DNA of 64,000 bases from JBGSUZ01 sp964404895 (GCA_964404895.1 CAYOLV010000001.1:1-64000); one strand, 5' to 3'. Counted from the stretch's first letter, positions 27,481-37,492 are shown. The notes: generated by a model not told the origin, from the letters alone. Program-made: numbers and translations.

Positions 27481-28315
27481 ATTAGAAATTCGTAGATGCA
27501 ATGACGCTGAGTTAAGACAAATGGAAATGCTCTGGGACATACCCATGCCAGAAGTTCTTACCAATTGGATAAGCCAACTGATTCTGTTAAAAGATGTTCC
27601 CTTAGCCTATCTCGTTGTGGATGAAAGAGAACTTCCAATGGAGTCCATTCGGTTTTTTAATGTTGACCCCCAGTGGACTGAGGCTTTGGTAGAAGGGGCA
27701 CTCAGTATAGGTGCAATTACTAAAAAGGACACTGTTGACGCCTTAAGAAATGCCCCAAACCATTTTTACAACGCAAAATCGGTGGTTAAACGATCCAGAT
27801 ATGGGAAAATGCACGCCAATCATTTGAGACAAAGCATGAACATGGAAACAGAGTCCCATGCCCAGTTCTCAGGGTTCATGATGCGTTCAGATTTGGTATC
27901 TACTTGGAAGGAGATAGAAGTAGAAGGCTATTTAGGCAGTGACAAACACGACATTGTACGAATGGAAATTTTATCAGAAAAAGTGCTGATCTGTATCTTT
28001 GAAGGTGAAATTGACACTGTAAAAATGTACGAACCAAAAGAAGTTTTACACTTCGGAACAAGAAATCACGACAGGCTGTTGGAGGTCAGACGCATAGACG
28101 AAGGTCACGTCGGTGAGCCTTTGTATAAGGCGGGAACAGAGGAAAAGGTCACTATTACTGTGCCCACCACAGACAAGGGTAGGCTTAAGGTGAGCGAACT
28201 CAAAGATATGCTTTCAAAGGCACTTGGAACAACCTTAGATACCATAGAGTCACCTCAGTTGGCGTTAGAGATGTTGTCGGTAGCAGGTCAATGTGTTTTT
28301 GAAAAGGGGGAGTAA
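27458..28315 (+). CDS. Cluster protein 3, unknown family
   Basis: A 285-residue protein of no named family. LPMESIRFFNVDPQW (59-73) followed by ALVEGALSIG, and FSGFMMRSDLVSTW (137-150), look like conserved cores. A beta-rich stretch with VLICIFEGEIDTVKMYEPKE and LHFG follows. No signal peptide or membrane helix. It starts behind GGGGGGAA inside the end of the second gene. Function unknown; the fixed overlaps suggest a stoichiometric partner of the neighbouring proteins. Confidence 0.7.
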   Translation: MQSWRKNKLEIRRCNDAELRQMEMLWDIPMPEVLTNWISQLILLKDVPLAYLVVDERELPMESIRFFNVDPQWTEALVEGALSIGAITKKDTVDALRNAPNHFYNAKSVVKRSRYGKMHANHLRQSMNMETESHAQFSGFMMRSDLVSTWKEIEVEGYLGSDKHDIVRMEILSEKVLICIFEGEIDTVKMYEPKEVLHFGTRNHDRLLEVRRIDEGHVGEPLYKAGTEEKVTITVPTTDKGRLKVSELKDMLSKALGTTLDTIESPQLALEMLSVAGQCVFEKGE

Positions 28316-28316
28316 A

Positions 28317-31300
28317 ATGAGTGTCTTATTTGTTCCTATAGCAGTTGAAGCTTATGTAACCAATGACGAAAATATGAAGGAAAAAGAGATTGCCTATATT
28401 GCACCAGACTATAAACAACTAAAAGGTAAAACCCATTTAGGGGGACAACTGGATCCTAAACCATTTGAAAGTTTAAATCCTTTAGAAGTAGGTGTTCACT
28501 TGCACTTCATTTTACCAGATGCTTTAACACATGCCGTTACTGAAGCAGACGGTAATTTGGTCTACCCAACCATCCCAAACCGTTGGGTTGTTACCAGACT
28601 CTCAGCCAGCGAAAACATTCAAAGCAAAAGTTGGGTTGTAGAAAGTGATTATTTAGGTCTAGACAATACTAAAAGCATCACAGTTCCTTATTTGACGGAC
28701 ACAGAAACCCCTTATAGATATCTTGGTCGTGCTTACAAAAATGGCGAGACTCCAAGTGCAGCACAACTCTGTTTAAGCCCTTTAACAGCAGTAGGTCCAG
28801 GGGTATCAACTTTTGCAGCCTATTACCCTAATTGCAGCAGTGTTTTAGGTTTTTATGACCCATTAGAAGAGGTTCCAACTGGGGATTTAACCTATTATGT
28901 CATGGGTTACTATTTTGATGAAACGGAAGATCCTTTATACCATTTAACGGAAGATGAATACAAAGCCCTCTTGATTCGAAATGCCTGGTCAGTTGAGGGT
29001 GGTGCCAGTCAGGCTCAGGGAATGGTATGCCACGGAATGGTCCACACACTTCCGTGGAGAGGACCGAACTACGACTACCCATCTAACACCCCTACAGGGG
29101 TCGTCAACGCATCTGTGGGTAATACCTCAGTAGAGGCATTGTCGGCTATGATTGCAGACAAAATCAGTATGGTAAAGAAAGAAAAAAATAAAACTTATGG
29201 TCCTGACAATCAAGAAGAAAGCCACATCTTAGAACGCTTTTTAACCCTACTCCAATACGACCTCTTAAACTATTTGGACGGGGTAGATGGTGTTGCAGAA
29301 GTCGAAGATAAAATTCATACAGAAGAGTTTAACCCTAGTGACAGCGGCACTTTATGGCAAATCAGGGCGGCGGATACGACGGATCACCAGAATGTGTTCA
29401 AATTGATTGGGGACATTAAAAAGGGCACAGGCAAACAACTCACCTTGCTCAACGCAGTGCAGTCTAACCACGACCAAAAAGTAGGCGATCTTTATTCAAT
29501 CAGACAGTCTCTATTTAGTGCTTGGCAGCGGTATGTAGACTTAATGGATAATCCGCCGCCACCTTGGAAAAAACCGAATCCCTCGGAAGAGGAAATTTTA
29601 AATCAAATTCATTTGTTGCTAGACCACATCAAAATAGTTAGCTCTGAGATAGATCAGGCAAGGGAACAAGTAGAAAAAGAAAAAACCAAGATGCTGGAGC
29701 TGATTGGTACTTTAGAAAATAAAATTATATTAGAACCTGTAAAAAATGGTTCCTATTACGAAGGAAAACCGCCAGCCCTTTTGTTAGGCGGTCCAGGCAT
29801 TAGCCGTCAGTATGCTTTTGGAGAAGATGGCAGGTTCACAAAAGACGGCACCTTAGTCTGTAGAACTTGCGCCGTGAATACTTTAGTAGGGGCCAAAGTT
29901 AAACTGGATGAAAGTCAAATTCTTTCCTATGTCCAAGTGCCTAAGCAAATGCCAGAGCCTTATAATACCTTGCTCTGTGAAGCGGTCTGCTTAAGTCCAA
30001 AACTGGTTCAGTGGATTAGTCAAAAAGTAGAGGAAAAGGAACTAAAACCTGAAGGGATTATGCCGTCTCCTATTGCTTGCAGCCAGTGGATACAGCCGTG
30101 GATTTCTCTATTCTTAGAGTGGAAGATTTCTTGGTTGCCGACGAGAACCTCCACAACGCCAGATAACTCTCTTGAGGGTTGGAAATTCAATGATATGGAT
30201 TATGAGTACACCAAAGAACTCATCAACAAGGGCAGCAGTTATGAAGGGCGCACCATCTTGACCCCCCATTCCACCATTCTGCTTGAAAAAGTACTTGAAA
30301 AAAATATCGAGCGCTTTAAAGACGACCCAAAATTATACGAAGCCTTGAAAAAAGCTTTAGAAAAGACAAAGAAGCTGGCAGTCCTATCTCAACAATTAAG
30401 CGATATTTGGACACAATTGCTATCTTATGAAAACACCTTACAGATCCCCGTTATGGCAGAAAATGAGTATAAGGAATTAGCTGAAGAGGTGAAGGCTGGA
30501 CTGGGAGGACATCTTCCAAATACAGTGGTTCCAAACAGCAGTTTCTTCCCAATTCGTGCAGGCTATTTACAAGTTGATAAAGTGAATATTGTGAATACCT
30601 TTGGCATTCGCCAACAAGTGAATTCAACTTTAAAGGAGACTATTTTCTCAGAAGAACTATTTGCCAAAGAATCCCTCGGACAATTGGCGCCACGCTTTAC
30701 CCAAGGTGCTAAGTTGAATTTTGATTGGATCAGCTGTCAGGACGTCACTGTGGTCAGCTGTCTGGACCCAGAGACATCCCCAATTTGCGGTTTTCTGTAT
30801 CCAGACTACATCAATCATGCCCTAGGGGCTTATGATGTGGATGGGACGTTTAAGGGGAGACTGAACCTTGTGTACCGTGAGAAAAACCCTGAAGTCAGAT
30901 GGGTGAGTGCCCCAGGTGAGCCAAGAAGCTTAGAATCTGTTCGTTTTACCAATGGGCACATCAAAAGCTTTTTAAAAGAATTGCTTCGCTATAACGATAA
31001 TAAAGACCCAGCTTTCTACTGTCTCATGGCACTTATTGAGAATCGGATTGATTTAAGTTGTTCCTACAACAATGATCAAGATCTTTTTACAGGCTGGAGT
31101 CGACCACTGGTTCTTTCAAGAGCCAGAGTATCATTAGAACTACAGGGAGAACCCCAATGCTCTCAAAAATCAGATGATTTTGGCAAGTCAATCACCTATG
31201 GTTATGAACAGGTCAAAATGCCTATTTTCATTGGAGACCTTTCAAGATCTCTAGATGGTGCAGTTGGCTTCTTCCCAGACTCAACGGACTTGGATAATCA

Positions 31301-31736
31301 ATATCATCATATGAGTTGCACTTACAATACAGAAAAGCTTCCTGTGGTAACACAGTATTTAAACTACGATGCCCCAATTTGTGTAACTGCCTCAAATAAG
31401 CAGTGGACGAATTTTACACTTCTGATGGAAGCCACGGCAGATGTGAATTTTAGAACGGGTATGTTGCCTGGGTTTAAAGAAAGTGTGCCGCCAGAACATT
31501 TGGAAGTGACCCTTGCCAATTTAGATTTTTCATTCGAAGTGAATCCAATTGTCAGCAACAAAGAAAAAATAAAACTACCCCTCTTCAGCAAAGATTCCGT
31601 GGAGTGGAGCTGGTATTGGACTCAAGGTGATGCGTATGTTAATTCGGGATCCGTTTTAGAGCCTAAAAATGAGTTTGATAAAACCAACCCAGTCTTTTAT
31701 GAAGGGCTACTCAAACGAAGGGAGGTCAAAAAATGA
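28317..31736 (+). CDS. Cluster protein 4, giant unknown protein
   Basis: A 1139-residue protein of no named family and no signal peptide. Near the N-terminus it has VGVHLHFILPDALTH (58-72) and then PTIPNRWVVTRL and WVVESDYLG, which look strongly conserved. Residues about 424-468 are a coiled coil. The C-terminal third is beta-rich. ATG 28317 is chosen for the AAGGGGGAG site, one base after the preceding stop. Its stop overlaps the next start by four bases. Probably a structural or adaptor protein; that is inference from size and context only. Confidence 0.72.
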   Translation: MSVLFVPIAVEAYVTNDENMKEKEIAYIAPDYKQLKGKTHLGGQLDPKPFESLNPLEVGVHLHFILPDALTHAVTEADGNLVYPTIPNRWVVTRLSASENIQSKSWVVESDYLGLDNTKSITVPYLTDTETPYRYLGRAYKNGETPSAAQLCLSPLTAVGPGVSTFAAYYPNCSSVLGFYDPLEEVPTGDLTYYVMGYYFDETEDPLYHLTEDEYKALLIRNAWSVEGGASQAQGMVCHGMVHTLPWRGPNYDYPSNTPTGVVNASVGNTSVEALSAMIADKISMVKKEKNKTYGPDNQEESHILERFLTLLQYDLLNYLDGVDGVAEVEDKIHTEEFNPSDSGTLWQIRAADTTDHQNVFKLIGDIKKGTGKQLTLLNAVQSNHDQKVGDLYSIRQSLFSAWQRYVDLMDNPPPPWKKPNPSEEEILNQIHLLLDHIKIVSSEIDQAREQVEKEKTKMLELIGTLENKIILEPVKNGSYYEGKPPALLLGGPGISRQYAFGEDGRFTKDGTLVCRTCAVNTLVGAKVKLDESQILSYVQVPKQMPEPYNTLLCEAVCLSPKLVQWISQKVEEKELKPEGIMPSPIACSQWIQPWISLFLEWKISWLPTRTSTTPDNSLEGWKFNDMDYEYTKELINKGSSYEGRTILTPHSTILLEKVLEKNIERFKDDPKLYEALKKALEKTKKLAVLSQQLSDIWTQLLSYENTLQIPVMAENEYKELAEEVKAGLGGHLPNTVVPNSSFFPIRAGYLQVDKVNIVNTFGIRQQVNSTLKETIFSEELFAKESLGQLAPRFTQGAKLNFDWISCQDVTVVSCLDPETSPICGFLYPDYINHALGAYDVDGTFKGRLNLVYREKNPEVRWVSAPGEPRSLESVRFTNGHIKSFLKELLRYNDNKDPAFYCLMALIENRIDLSCSYNNDQDLFTGWSRPLVLSRARVSLELQGEPQCSQKSDDFGKSITYGYEQVKMPIFIGDLSRSLDGAVGFFPDSTDLDNQYHHMSCTYNTEKLPVVTQYLNYDAPICVTASNKQWTNFTLLMEATADVNFRTGMLPGFKESVPPEHLEVTLANLDFSFEVNPIVSNKEKIKLPLFSKDSVEWSWYWTQGDAYVNSGSVLEPKNEFDKTNPVFYEGLLKRREVKK

Positions 31737-33526
31737 GTTCGACAAGTTACATCATAAACTGTAGTATAGCACCACCCTGTGTGGTCTACATTAATGAAAA
31801 ATCAAGTAGAAATGAGTTCAGCATCACCTATAGAAAAGTGCCTTTAAAATATGCCAATCAGTATTTGAAGGAAAAACGCAGCCAAGGTGTTCAAAAGGAA
31901 GAACTGAGTCAAGGCATGTCTACTGAGCTTGGTAATGCTGCCCCAGTCATCTATATTAAGGTCAACCTAGGTGAGGGGATTGATGATTTATGTACCTTAG
32001 AACAGGCTTCTAATATGACTTTCATCAATACGGATGGAACGGGATGGACTATGGACTGGTCCAGTACCAATAGTTGCTTTGTCATAAAACCACCTGGTGA
32101 CTTTAAGTTTCCTGACGAATACCACGTGACCTTTAGATCCAATGAGTTTTACACCAGTGCAAAAGAGGGGACGAGCACACTAGAGTCCTACTATATGAAT
32201 TTTCCTGATATAGAAAATAAACCAACCTCAGTCAATTTGTATAAGCGCTATCCTATAAAAATTGAATACTTTAAAGCGACTTCTGACCGTGTTGTAATTG
32301 GTCAGAAAACCACACTTTCATGGCGTGTCCTCAACGCTAAAAATTGCTATATAGATGGGATTGGACAGGTAGAGACAGAAGGCTCTAGAGAAGTTCAAAT
32401 AGAGAAACCCACCGTATACAAACTGACAGCAGAAAATGATATGGGCATTACGGCAGCGGCTACCTTAAATATTGGGTGTGAAAAACCCACAGTGAAAATT
32501 TGGGCTGATCGGAAGTACTATCATCCCGGTGACTCAGTGACGCTATTTTGGGAAAGTACCTCAGCGGCGGTGGTTCAAATAACCCCATCCCCTGGGCAAG
32601 TACCAGCCTCAGGGCAAATTGTCATTACGCCTCAGTCAAACACCTATACAGCTACGGCTAATGGATACAATGGTTCTACGCCCGATTTCGCATATGATAC
32701 AGTTTATTTTGAGACAACCCCTTGGAAAAATAGAGGTCAGGTTAAGGGTGTGGATCTCGCCAAAGATAAGCTAAATAAAGATTGCAAAATCTGGGCTTAC
32801 AAAGATGCCTATTACTTATTTAGCGAAAAAACCCTATACAAAAGTGTAGACTTAATGAACTGGGAAAAAAAATCTGAATTGGTTCTAAGCACAGACATGA
32901 CCCTAAATACCTATAGTACAACGGTGGTAGGCGATACATTTTTAGTCATGGGGGTCACGACGAATAAGGATAATTTTGTTCAAGTCGCCACTTATGATTT
33001 TGGGTTAAATCAATGGACCATCACCGATGTGATTTCGTCTGTAGATAATATAGGTGGAAGTTTAATAAGCGTTAATGGCAGTCCCTACTATAGCGTTTTG
33101 AAAAAGCCCTTACTGCTCTTCTATACCCCTGGAAAAATAAAAGACAGTTATTGGGGAACGCCATTTTACTATAAGAATGCAGATATGGATACCTACGGTA
33201 TAGGCGCATTAAGAGAAACCATCTACACCGCTGCACACGAAAAAGGGGATAAGCGACTGCACATCAACGTGATGGCGTACAACGAGCGGTATTGGAATAA
33301 AATTGGGAGTACGGATCAGAGTGTAGAGGGTTGGTTTACCTTGATTGGGACAAAGGGTGTCATGTATTTACTCACTAAGGATTGGATGATCAATTTAAGC
33401 GATTTTAGGACGGTATCCCCATATCATCCACCATTAGATGCACAGAGTTGTCCTTGGACAGGCAATATGAATAACACACCTTTTCTTATAACCAAAGACG
33501 GTGCTTTGTGGTGTTGTGAATTTTAA
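31733..33526 (+). CDS. Cluster protein 5: Ig-like domains plus propeller-like region
   Basis: A 597-residue protein. After an N-terminal domain of unknown type, two bacterial Ig-like domains follow at about 175-250 and 251-330 (YFKATSDRVVIGQKTTLSWR, then an NA..CYIDGIG segment and TVYKLTAEND; the second with HPGDSVTLFWES and TYTATANGYNG). The rest (about 345-597) has repeated strand patterns with Trp/Tyr, like a Kelch or sialidase-type propeller. Such domains bind proteins or sugars. No signal peptide. It starts behind GGAGG with an ATGA overlap. Confidence 0.7.
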   Translation: MSSTSYIINCSIAPPCVVYINEKSSRNEFSITYRKVPLKYANQYLKEKRSQGVQKEELSQGMSTELGNAAPVIYIKVNLGEGIDDLCTLEQASNMTFINTDGTGWTMDWSSTNSCFVIKPPGDFKFPDEYHVTFRSNEFYTSAKEGTSTLESYYMNFPDIENKPTSVNLYKRYPIKIEYFKATSDRVVIGQKTTLSWRVLNAKNCYIDGIGQVETEGSREVQIEKPTVYKLTAENDMGITAAATLNIGCEKPTVKIWADRKYYHPGDSVTLFWESTSAAVVQITPSPGQVPASGQIVITPQSNTYTATANGYNGSTPDFAYDTVYFETTPWKNRGQVKGVDLAKDKLNKDCKIWAYKDAYYLFSEKTLYKSVDLMNWEKKSELVLSTDMTLNTYSTTVVGDTFLVMGVTTNKDNFVQVATYDFGLNQWTITDVISSVDNIGGSLISVNGSPYYSVLKKPLLLFYTPGKIKDSYWGTPFYYKNADMDTYGIGALRETIYTAAHEKGDKRLHINVMAYNERYWNKIGSTDQSVEGWFTLIGTKGVMYLLTKDWMINLSDFRTVSPYHPPLDAQSCPWTGNMNNTPFLITKDGALWCCEF

Positions 33527-33586
33527 CGTACATGTGAAGATGAAGGGAGGAAGGGATGTAGTTAAAAACATGCATCCTGTAATAAA

Positions 33587-34258
33587 ATGAATGACTTCAG
33601 AAAACCTAACGTGGTAGTTACTAAAATGAGTCCTCTGGTGATTAATGATAGTCACTACGTCAAAGAATTTGGAACGGTAACTTTAGATAAAGGCGGCTAT
33701 ATACTCATCTATTCAGATTGTTCATTTAGTATTGATGAATTGAAAAAAACCAAAGAAGTACCTGAATCAGTAGATATTATTGTCAAAGGCATAGATGGTG
33801 AAGCAGGAAAACCGGGTCAAAATGGAGAAGATGGTAAGGCAGGGGCTGTTGCCCATATTGCCATTAAAAATTTGGAAAGTAACCTGAATGTTCAGGTTTA
33901 TGGCGGCGGTGAAGGCGGTCATGGTGGACTTGGTGGCGACGGCGGAAGTGGCGGCAATGGTGCTCTTGGCGCAGCAGGGGGCAATGGTGGCGACGGACAA
34001 GATGGCACATCAGGTGGAAAAGCAGGAAGCGGTGGCGCATTGACCATTATATATGAAACGCAAAATGGAAGTCAGATTACTGGGACAGAATTGAGTTCAG
34101 TGGGAGGCGAAGCTGGCATACCAGGTTGTGGCGGAAAAGGTGGCACTGGGAAAACAGATGGCCTCAAAGGCAAAGATGGCGCTAAGGGACAAAATGGGGC
34201 AGCTGGAGAAGCTGGAAAACTAACTGTCGAAAAAAAAGGAGAGAAACATCATGAATAA
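33587..34258 (+). CDS. Cluster protein 6: Gly-rich collagen-like protein
   Basis: A 223-residue protein. The first 65 residues are a small beta-rich domain. From about residue 67 there are collagen-like G-x-y repeats (GIDGEAGKPGQNGEDGKAG) and GG-x repeats (GGLGGDGGSGGNGALG), broken by a 20-residue beta segment. No signal peptide. Collagen-like repeats in bacteria form trimers or shafts. No ribosome site is visible before ATG 33587, and ATG 33626 is a possible alternative. It overlaps the next gene by eight bases. Confidence 0.7.
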   Translation: MNDFRKPNVVVTKMSPLVINDSHYVKEFGTVTLDKGGYILIYSDCSFSIDELKKTKEVPESVDIIVKGIDGEAGKPGQNGEDGKAGAVAHIAIKNLESNLNVQVYGGGEGGHGGLGGDGGSGGNGALGAAGGNGGDGQDGTSGGKAGSGGALTIIYETQNGSQITGTELSSVGGEAGIPGCGGKGGTGKTDGLKGKDGAKGQNGAAGEAGKLTVEKKGEKHHE

Positions 34259-35942
34259 TCAATATAATCTTGGAAATATGTCCTATGAAAGAGATTTTTC
34301 AAATCCTGAAGACGCAAAAGAAGTTTTAGAACATCTTGGTGGAGAGGCGTTATTGAAGGAGAAGTTTCCTAAAGTTTACCAGGCTTTTTTAAACACTGTT
34401 GCTAAACACAAAGAAGTTAATCTTTTAAAAGCAAATGGTGAGCTAGATGGGGCTGTTGTAGGGCTCCAAAATGGCGCATTTGCTACACCTATAACTTTAA
34501 AACCATTTGGGAAGAAATTAAATGAAGGAAAGCTGGGGGATTCAAAATTCGAAAACCGTGAAGTTGAAGGTGTGATAACAGCGACAAATTCCGTTCAAGG
34601 GACAGACGAGTGGGCCGTTGCTTATTTAAGCGGATATATGAAAAATGAAACAGACGGGAACATGATACATACTTTTGGTCAGAGAACAAGTGGCACGAAT
34701 AGTTATGAGACCCTGCAAAAACGGGACAGCAGAGATTTGAACCAGTTTGGCAATCAAATATTGAAAAATTACATTGAATGTACCGCTGTGAAACTTGACA
34801 ACACCATGGTGAGTTTAAAAGCTGAAAGTAAGGATTACGTTCTAAATGGTTCGTCTTCTAATATTGTTTATATGAGTATTGATGATCCTCGGTCAAAATT
34901 GAACAACAATCCAATTTTGATGATGTATGCCAGAAAGCCTGATCCAGGAGAAACTGCAGACTATGACTATCCAAATAACAACCTTATTCCTGGAACGGAC
35001 ACAGTAAAAACATTATTTCCAGTAAAAGGCAAAATTACTTTTAATGACGACTTGATTCCTATTGGGTATAATGCAGATTTATCTAAGACACCTCCATCGC
35101 TAAAGTATACAGGAAAAGGGGTTTGCACCTATAACTATACTCAAAAAGAAATTGCTTCTTGTTTCAAAATTTCAAGTACCAATCCACAAGTGGTGGAATT
35201 CCAACTTAAAGAAGACTGGAAGGCTATTTTAGATATTAGTGCCTATGCAGGCCATTTGCACGAAGGAAATGTTGGCTTTGAGTTTTCATTTTTTATAACA
35301 ACAAAAATTAAAGGGACAGAGGCGACCCTTGATCAAGCGGTAGCTGTCTATTCAACCGTATCCTTAGAGGAAGGTCAAACCTATTATGATTCAAAAGACG
35401 ATACAAATGCGTACTTGCCGCTCATCTTTATGCGCTGGGGATGTTTTGGAAAAGACACTAAAATCCTTATGGCGGATAGATCTGAAAAATTGGTTAGTGA
35501 AATTTTAAAAGGCGACCAAATTATGGGTGACGAAGGAATGTTATTAGTCGTTAGCGGCACTGTATCTGGTCATGAAGAAAACATATGCTGCATTATGACC
35601 AAAGGTGGCAAACGCCTTGAAGTAACTAAAGATCATCCTGTGGCAACAAAAGAAGGCGCTCTCCGTGCGAGAGATATTACCCCTAAAATGCTTCTCATTT
35701 GTGAAAATGGAAGTGAAGATGAAGTTGAGTTCAATTACTTAAAATCATATGAAGACACCGTTTATAATATTGAAACTGAAGGCGGCAGTAACTGGGTCGT
35801 AGCCAATGGCATACTGGCTGGTAATTTGGCAAAACAAAATGACAATCTTGAGATTGTAATGGCAGAAAAGTTATTGAGCGAGGAGACTTTGCAGTTAAAA
35901 GCTGAATTTGACCAATTGCTAGATCATTTAAATGTTTTATAG
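34251..35942 (+). CDS. Cluster protein 7 with a C-terminal Hint (autoprocessing) domain
   Basis: A 563-residue protein. Residues 1-395 are of unknown type, with an internal beta-rich part. Residues 398-525 form a Hint (hedgehog/intein) module: the nucleophile is C398 in CFGKDTKILMADRSEKLVSE; block B is VTKDHPVATKEG; the end is VYNIETEGG then WVVANGILAGN. Asn525 is followed by Leu, not Cys/Ser/Thr, so full splicing is unlikely; N-terminal cleavage or transfer to another nucleophile is possible. A 38-residue helical tail follows. It starts behind GGAG at the end of the collagen-like gene. Confidence 0.78.
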   Translation: MNNQYNLGNMSYERDFSNPEDAKEVLEHLGGEALLKEKFPKVYQAFLNTVAKHKEVNLLKANGELDGAVVGLQNGAFATPITLKPFGKKLNEGKLGDSKFENREVEGVITATNSVQGTDEWAVAYLSGYMKNETDGNMIHTFGQRTSGTNSYETLQKRDSRDLNQFGNQILKNYIECTAVKLDNTMVSLKAESKDYVLNGSSSNIVYMSIDDPRSKLNNNPILMMYARKPDPGETADYDYPNNNLIPGTDTVKTLFPVKGKITFNDDLIPIGYNADLSKTPPSLKYTGKGVCTYNYTQKEIASCFKISSTNPQVVEFQLKEDWKAILDISAYAGHLHEGNVGFEFSFFITTKIKGTEATLDQAVAVYSTVSLEEGQTYYDSKDDTNAYLPLIFMRWGCFGKDTKILMADRSEKLVSEILKGDQIMGDEGMLLVVSGTVSGHEENICCIMTKGGKRLEVTKDHPVATKEGALRARDITPKMLLICENGSEDEVEFNYLKSYEDTVYNIETEGGSNWVVANGILAGNLAKQNDNLEIVMAEKLLSEETLQLKAEFDQLLDHLNVL

Positions 35943-35981
35943 ACTGCTTGACTTTGCCTTAGTACAGAAAGGGTGAGACAT

Positions 35982-37460
35982 ATGACTGAAGTGAGACGTA
36001 TGGCTGATTTTATGAAGGAGTCAGAGGGCTGGTGTTATGCTTACGCATCTAGGCTTGTCTATGAGGACGAGGGAGAGATGCGAAGTGGCGTTGAGTTTGA
36101 AGTGATTCAATCTCAAAAATTATCAGCTTTTTTAAAGCGAGATAGAGCTTTGACCCCCCAAAATCAGGACAGTGCCTTCGCGGGTCTTTTAGAACATTAT
36201 TTGGAATACGGTGCAGACAACGATATATTCTACCATAAGAAATTAGCCTATTTGGGGAATTCAGAAACTGTTTTTTACTTGACCGTTTGGTTCAAGGCAC
36301 CTGCTGAAGCGGTGCAGATAGTACTTACCAATTGGTACATCATTGAAGATGAGGGTGAATTTGGGTACCAAGTGATTCCCTTTATGTCCGATGAAATTAT
36401 CAAGGTGGGTACATGTAAAGTTAAATCTATGAAACAGCCAGACCAAGACACTCTGAATACTCTGTTGAGCATCAAATCATTGGAAGGAAAAACGGAGAAT
36501 AGAAAGAAAGACTTAAATGGTAATTTTGTACAGGCGGTTAACAATAATACTAAATTTTTTGGAGTGAACTTCTATTATGTTGGGGCAGCCCTCTGTGCAG
36601 GAATCTACTCTTCAAGATATTCACCCTTAGGCCTGTGGCTACCTAATAAGACAGAAATCTACTTTGATTTTGGCTACAAAAGTGGCGCGACAAGTAGTGA
36701 TGCCAGCGTGGTGGTAAATTCTAACAAAGCCATTGCCAATTTAGCAATCATTAGGCAAGATCTCGTCAATGAACCTGAAAAGATTGTTTTTATTTCCCAC
36801 TGGCACAGTGATCATATCAGTTTAGTCAGTCAAATCGATGGAGATCCTAGTTTCAATCGGTTTTGGGAACATTCTACTTGGTATGTACCTGAAACAAGTG
36901 CCCCTGTTGCAAACATTGTAGCCAATAATCTAAGACAAAATCACGGGACAATGATTACTTTAAAGAATGTATTTCCTGCCGATAATACTGTAAAACGTAT
37001 TAATAACAATCCAAATCTTCTTTATGGAAAAATAGATGCATTTAATGCTGCAGAAGAGTCAGGAAAACATCCTCACCATCACGGCATTTATGCAAAAGTA
37101 AAGTTAATCGATTTTGAAGCTAAAGAGGATGAAGAAATTCTATTAGTAGGTGACTGTACTTATTCTGGAATACCGGATGTTCGAAAAAACGACTGCGCTT
37201 TTTTACAAGCCTGTCATCATGGTGGCGAGTATTCTCTGCCGCCTTGTAATCAGAGTAGGGCAGTTAACCAGTATTACATTCCTACACCATTAGCAAATGA
37301 TGATTATAGGTATGTCATTTATTCAGCAAATGGGCATACTCACGGACATCCCAATCCGGAAATTGTAGATCTCCATACATGGAGAGGATGGGCAAAAGAC
37401 TTGAGAACGTATCAGCCAGCGAATGGACAGTTATGGGCAACTTACTACGGTGTAAAGTAA
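35982..37460 (+). CDS. Cluster protein 8: metallo-beta-lactamase-fold hydrolase
   Basis: A 492-residue protein. The N-terminal 190 residues are unrecognised. The C-terminal part is a metallo-beta-lactamase fold with an intact metal site: HWHSDH at 273-278, D391 in VGDC, HHGG at 412-415, and a late histidine group (HTHGHPN). The layout resembles ComEC-type or RNA/phosphodiester hydrolases of the superfamily, but the substrate cannot be inferred. No signal peptide. ATG 35982 follows GGGTGAG. It is the last gene before the terminator at 37493. Confidence 0.8.
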   Translation: MTEVRRMADFMKESEGWCYAYASRLVYEDEGEMRSGVEFEVIQSQKLSAFLKRDRALTPQNQDSAFAGLLEHYLEYGADNDIFYHKKLAYLGNSETVFYLTVWFKAPAEAVQIVLTNWYIIEDEGEFGYQVIPFMSDEIIKVGTCKVKSMKQPDQDTLNTLLSIKSLEGKTENRKKDLNGNFVQAVNNNTKFFGVNFYYVGAALCAGIYSSRYSPLGLWLPNKTEIYFDFGYKSGATSSDASVVVNSNKAIANLAIIRQDLVNEPEKIVFISHWHSDHISLVSQIDGDPSFNRFWEHSTWYVPETSAPVANIVANNLRQNHGTMITLKNVFPADNTVKRINNNPNLLYGKIDAFNAAEESGKHPHHHGIYAKVKLIDFEAKEDEEILLVGDCTYSGIPDVRKNDCAFLQACHHGGEYSLPPCNQSRAVNQYYIPTPLANDDYRYVIYSANGHTHGHPNPEIVDLHTWRGWAKDLRTYQPANGQLWATYYGVK

Positions 37461-37492
37461 GACATTAGTTAAAAGACAAGACATTTTAACAG

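Noticed and set aside
21935..37460. Phage tail, tailocin or extracellular contractile injection system
   Set aside because: No sheath, tube, baseplate, spike or AAA+ ATPase was recognised among the eight proteins.
21935..37460. Polymorphic toxin locus because of the Hint domain
   Set aside because: The Hint domain is followed only by a short helical tail, no toxin domain, and no immunity-like small gene lies next to it.
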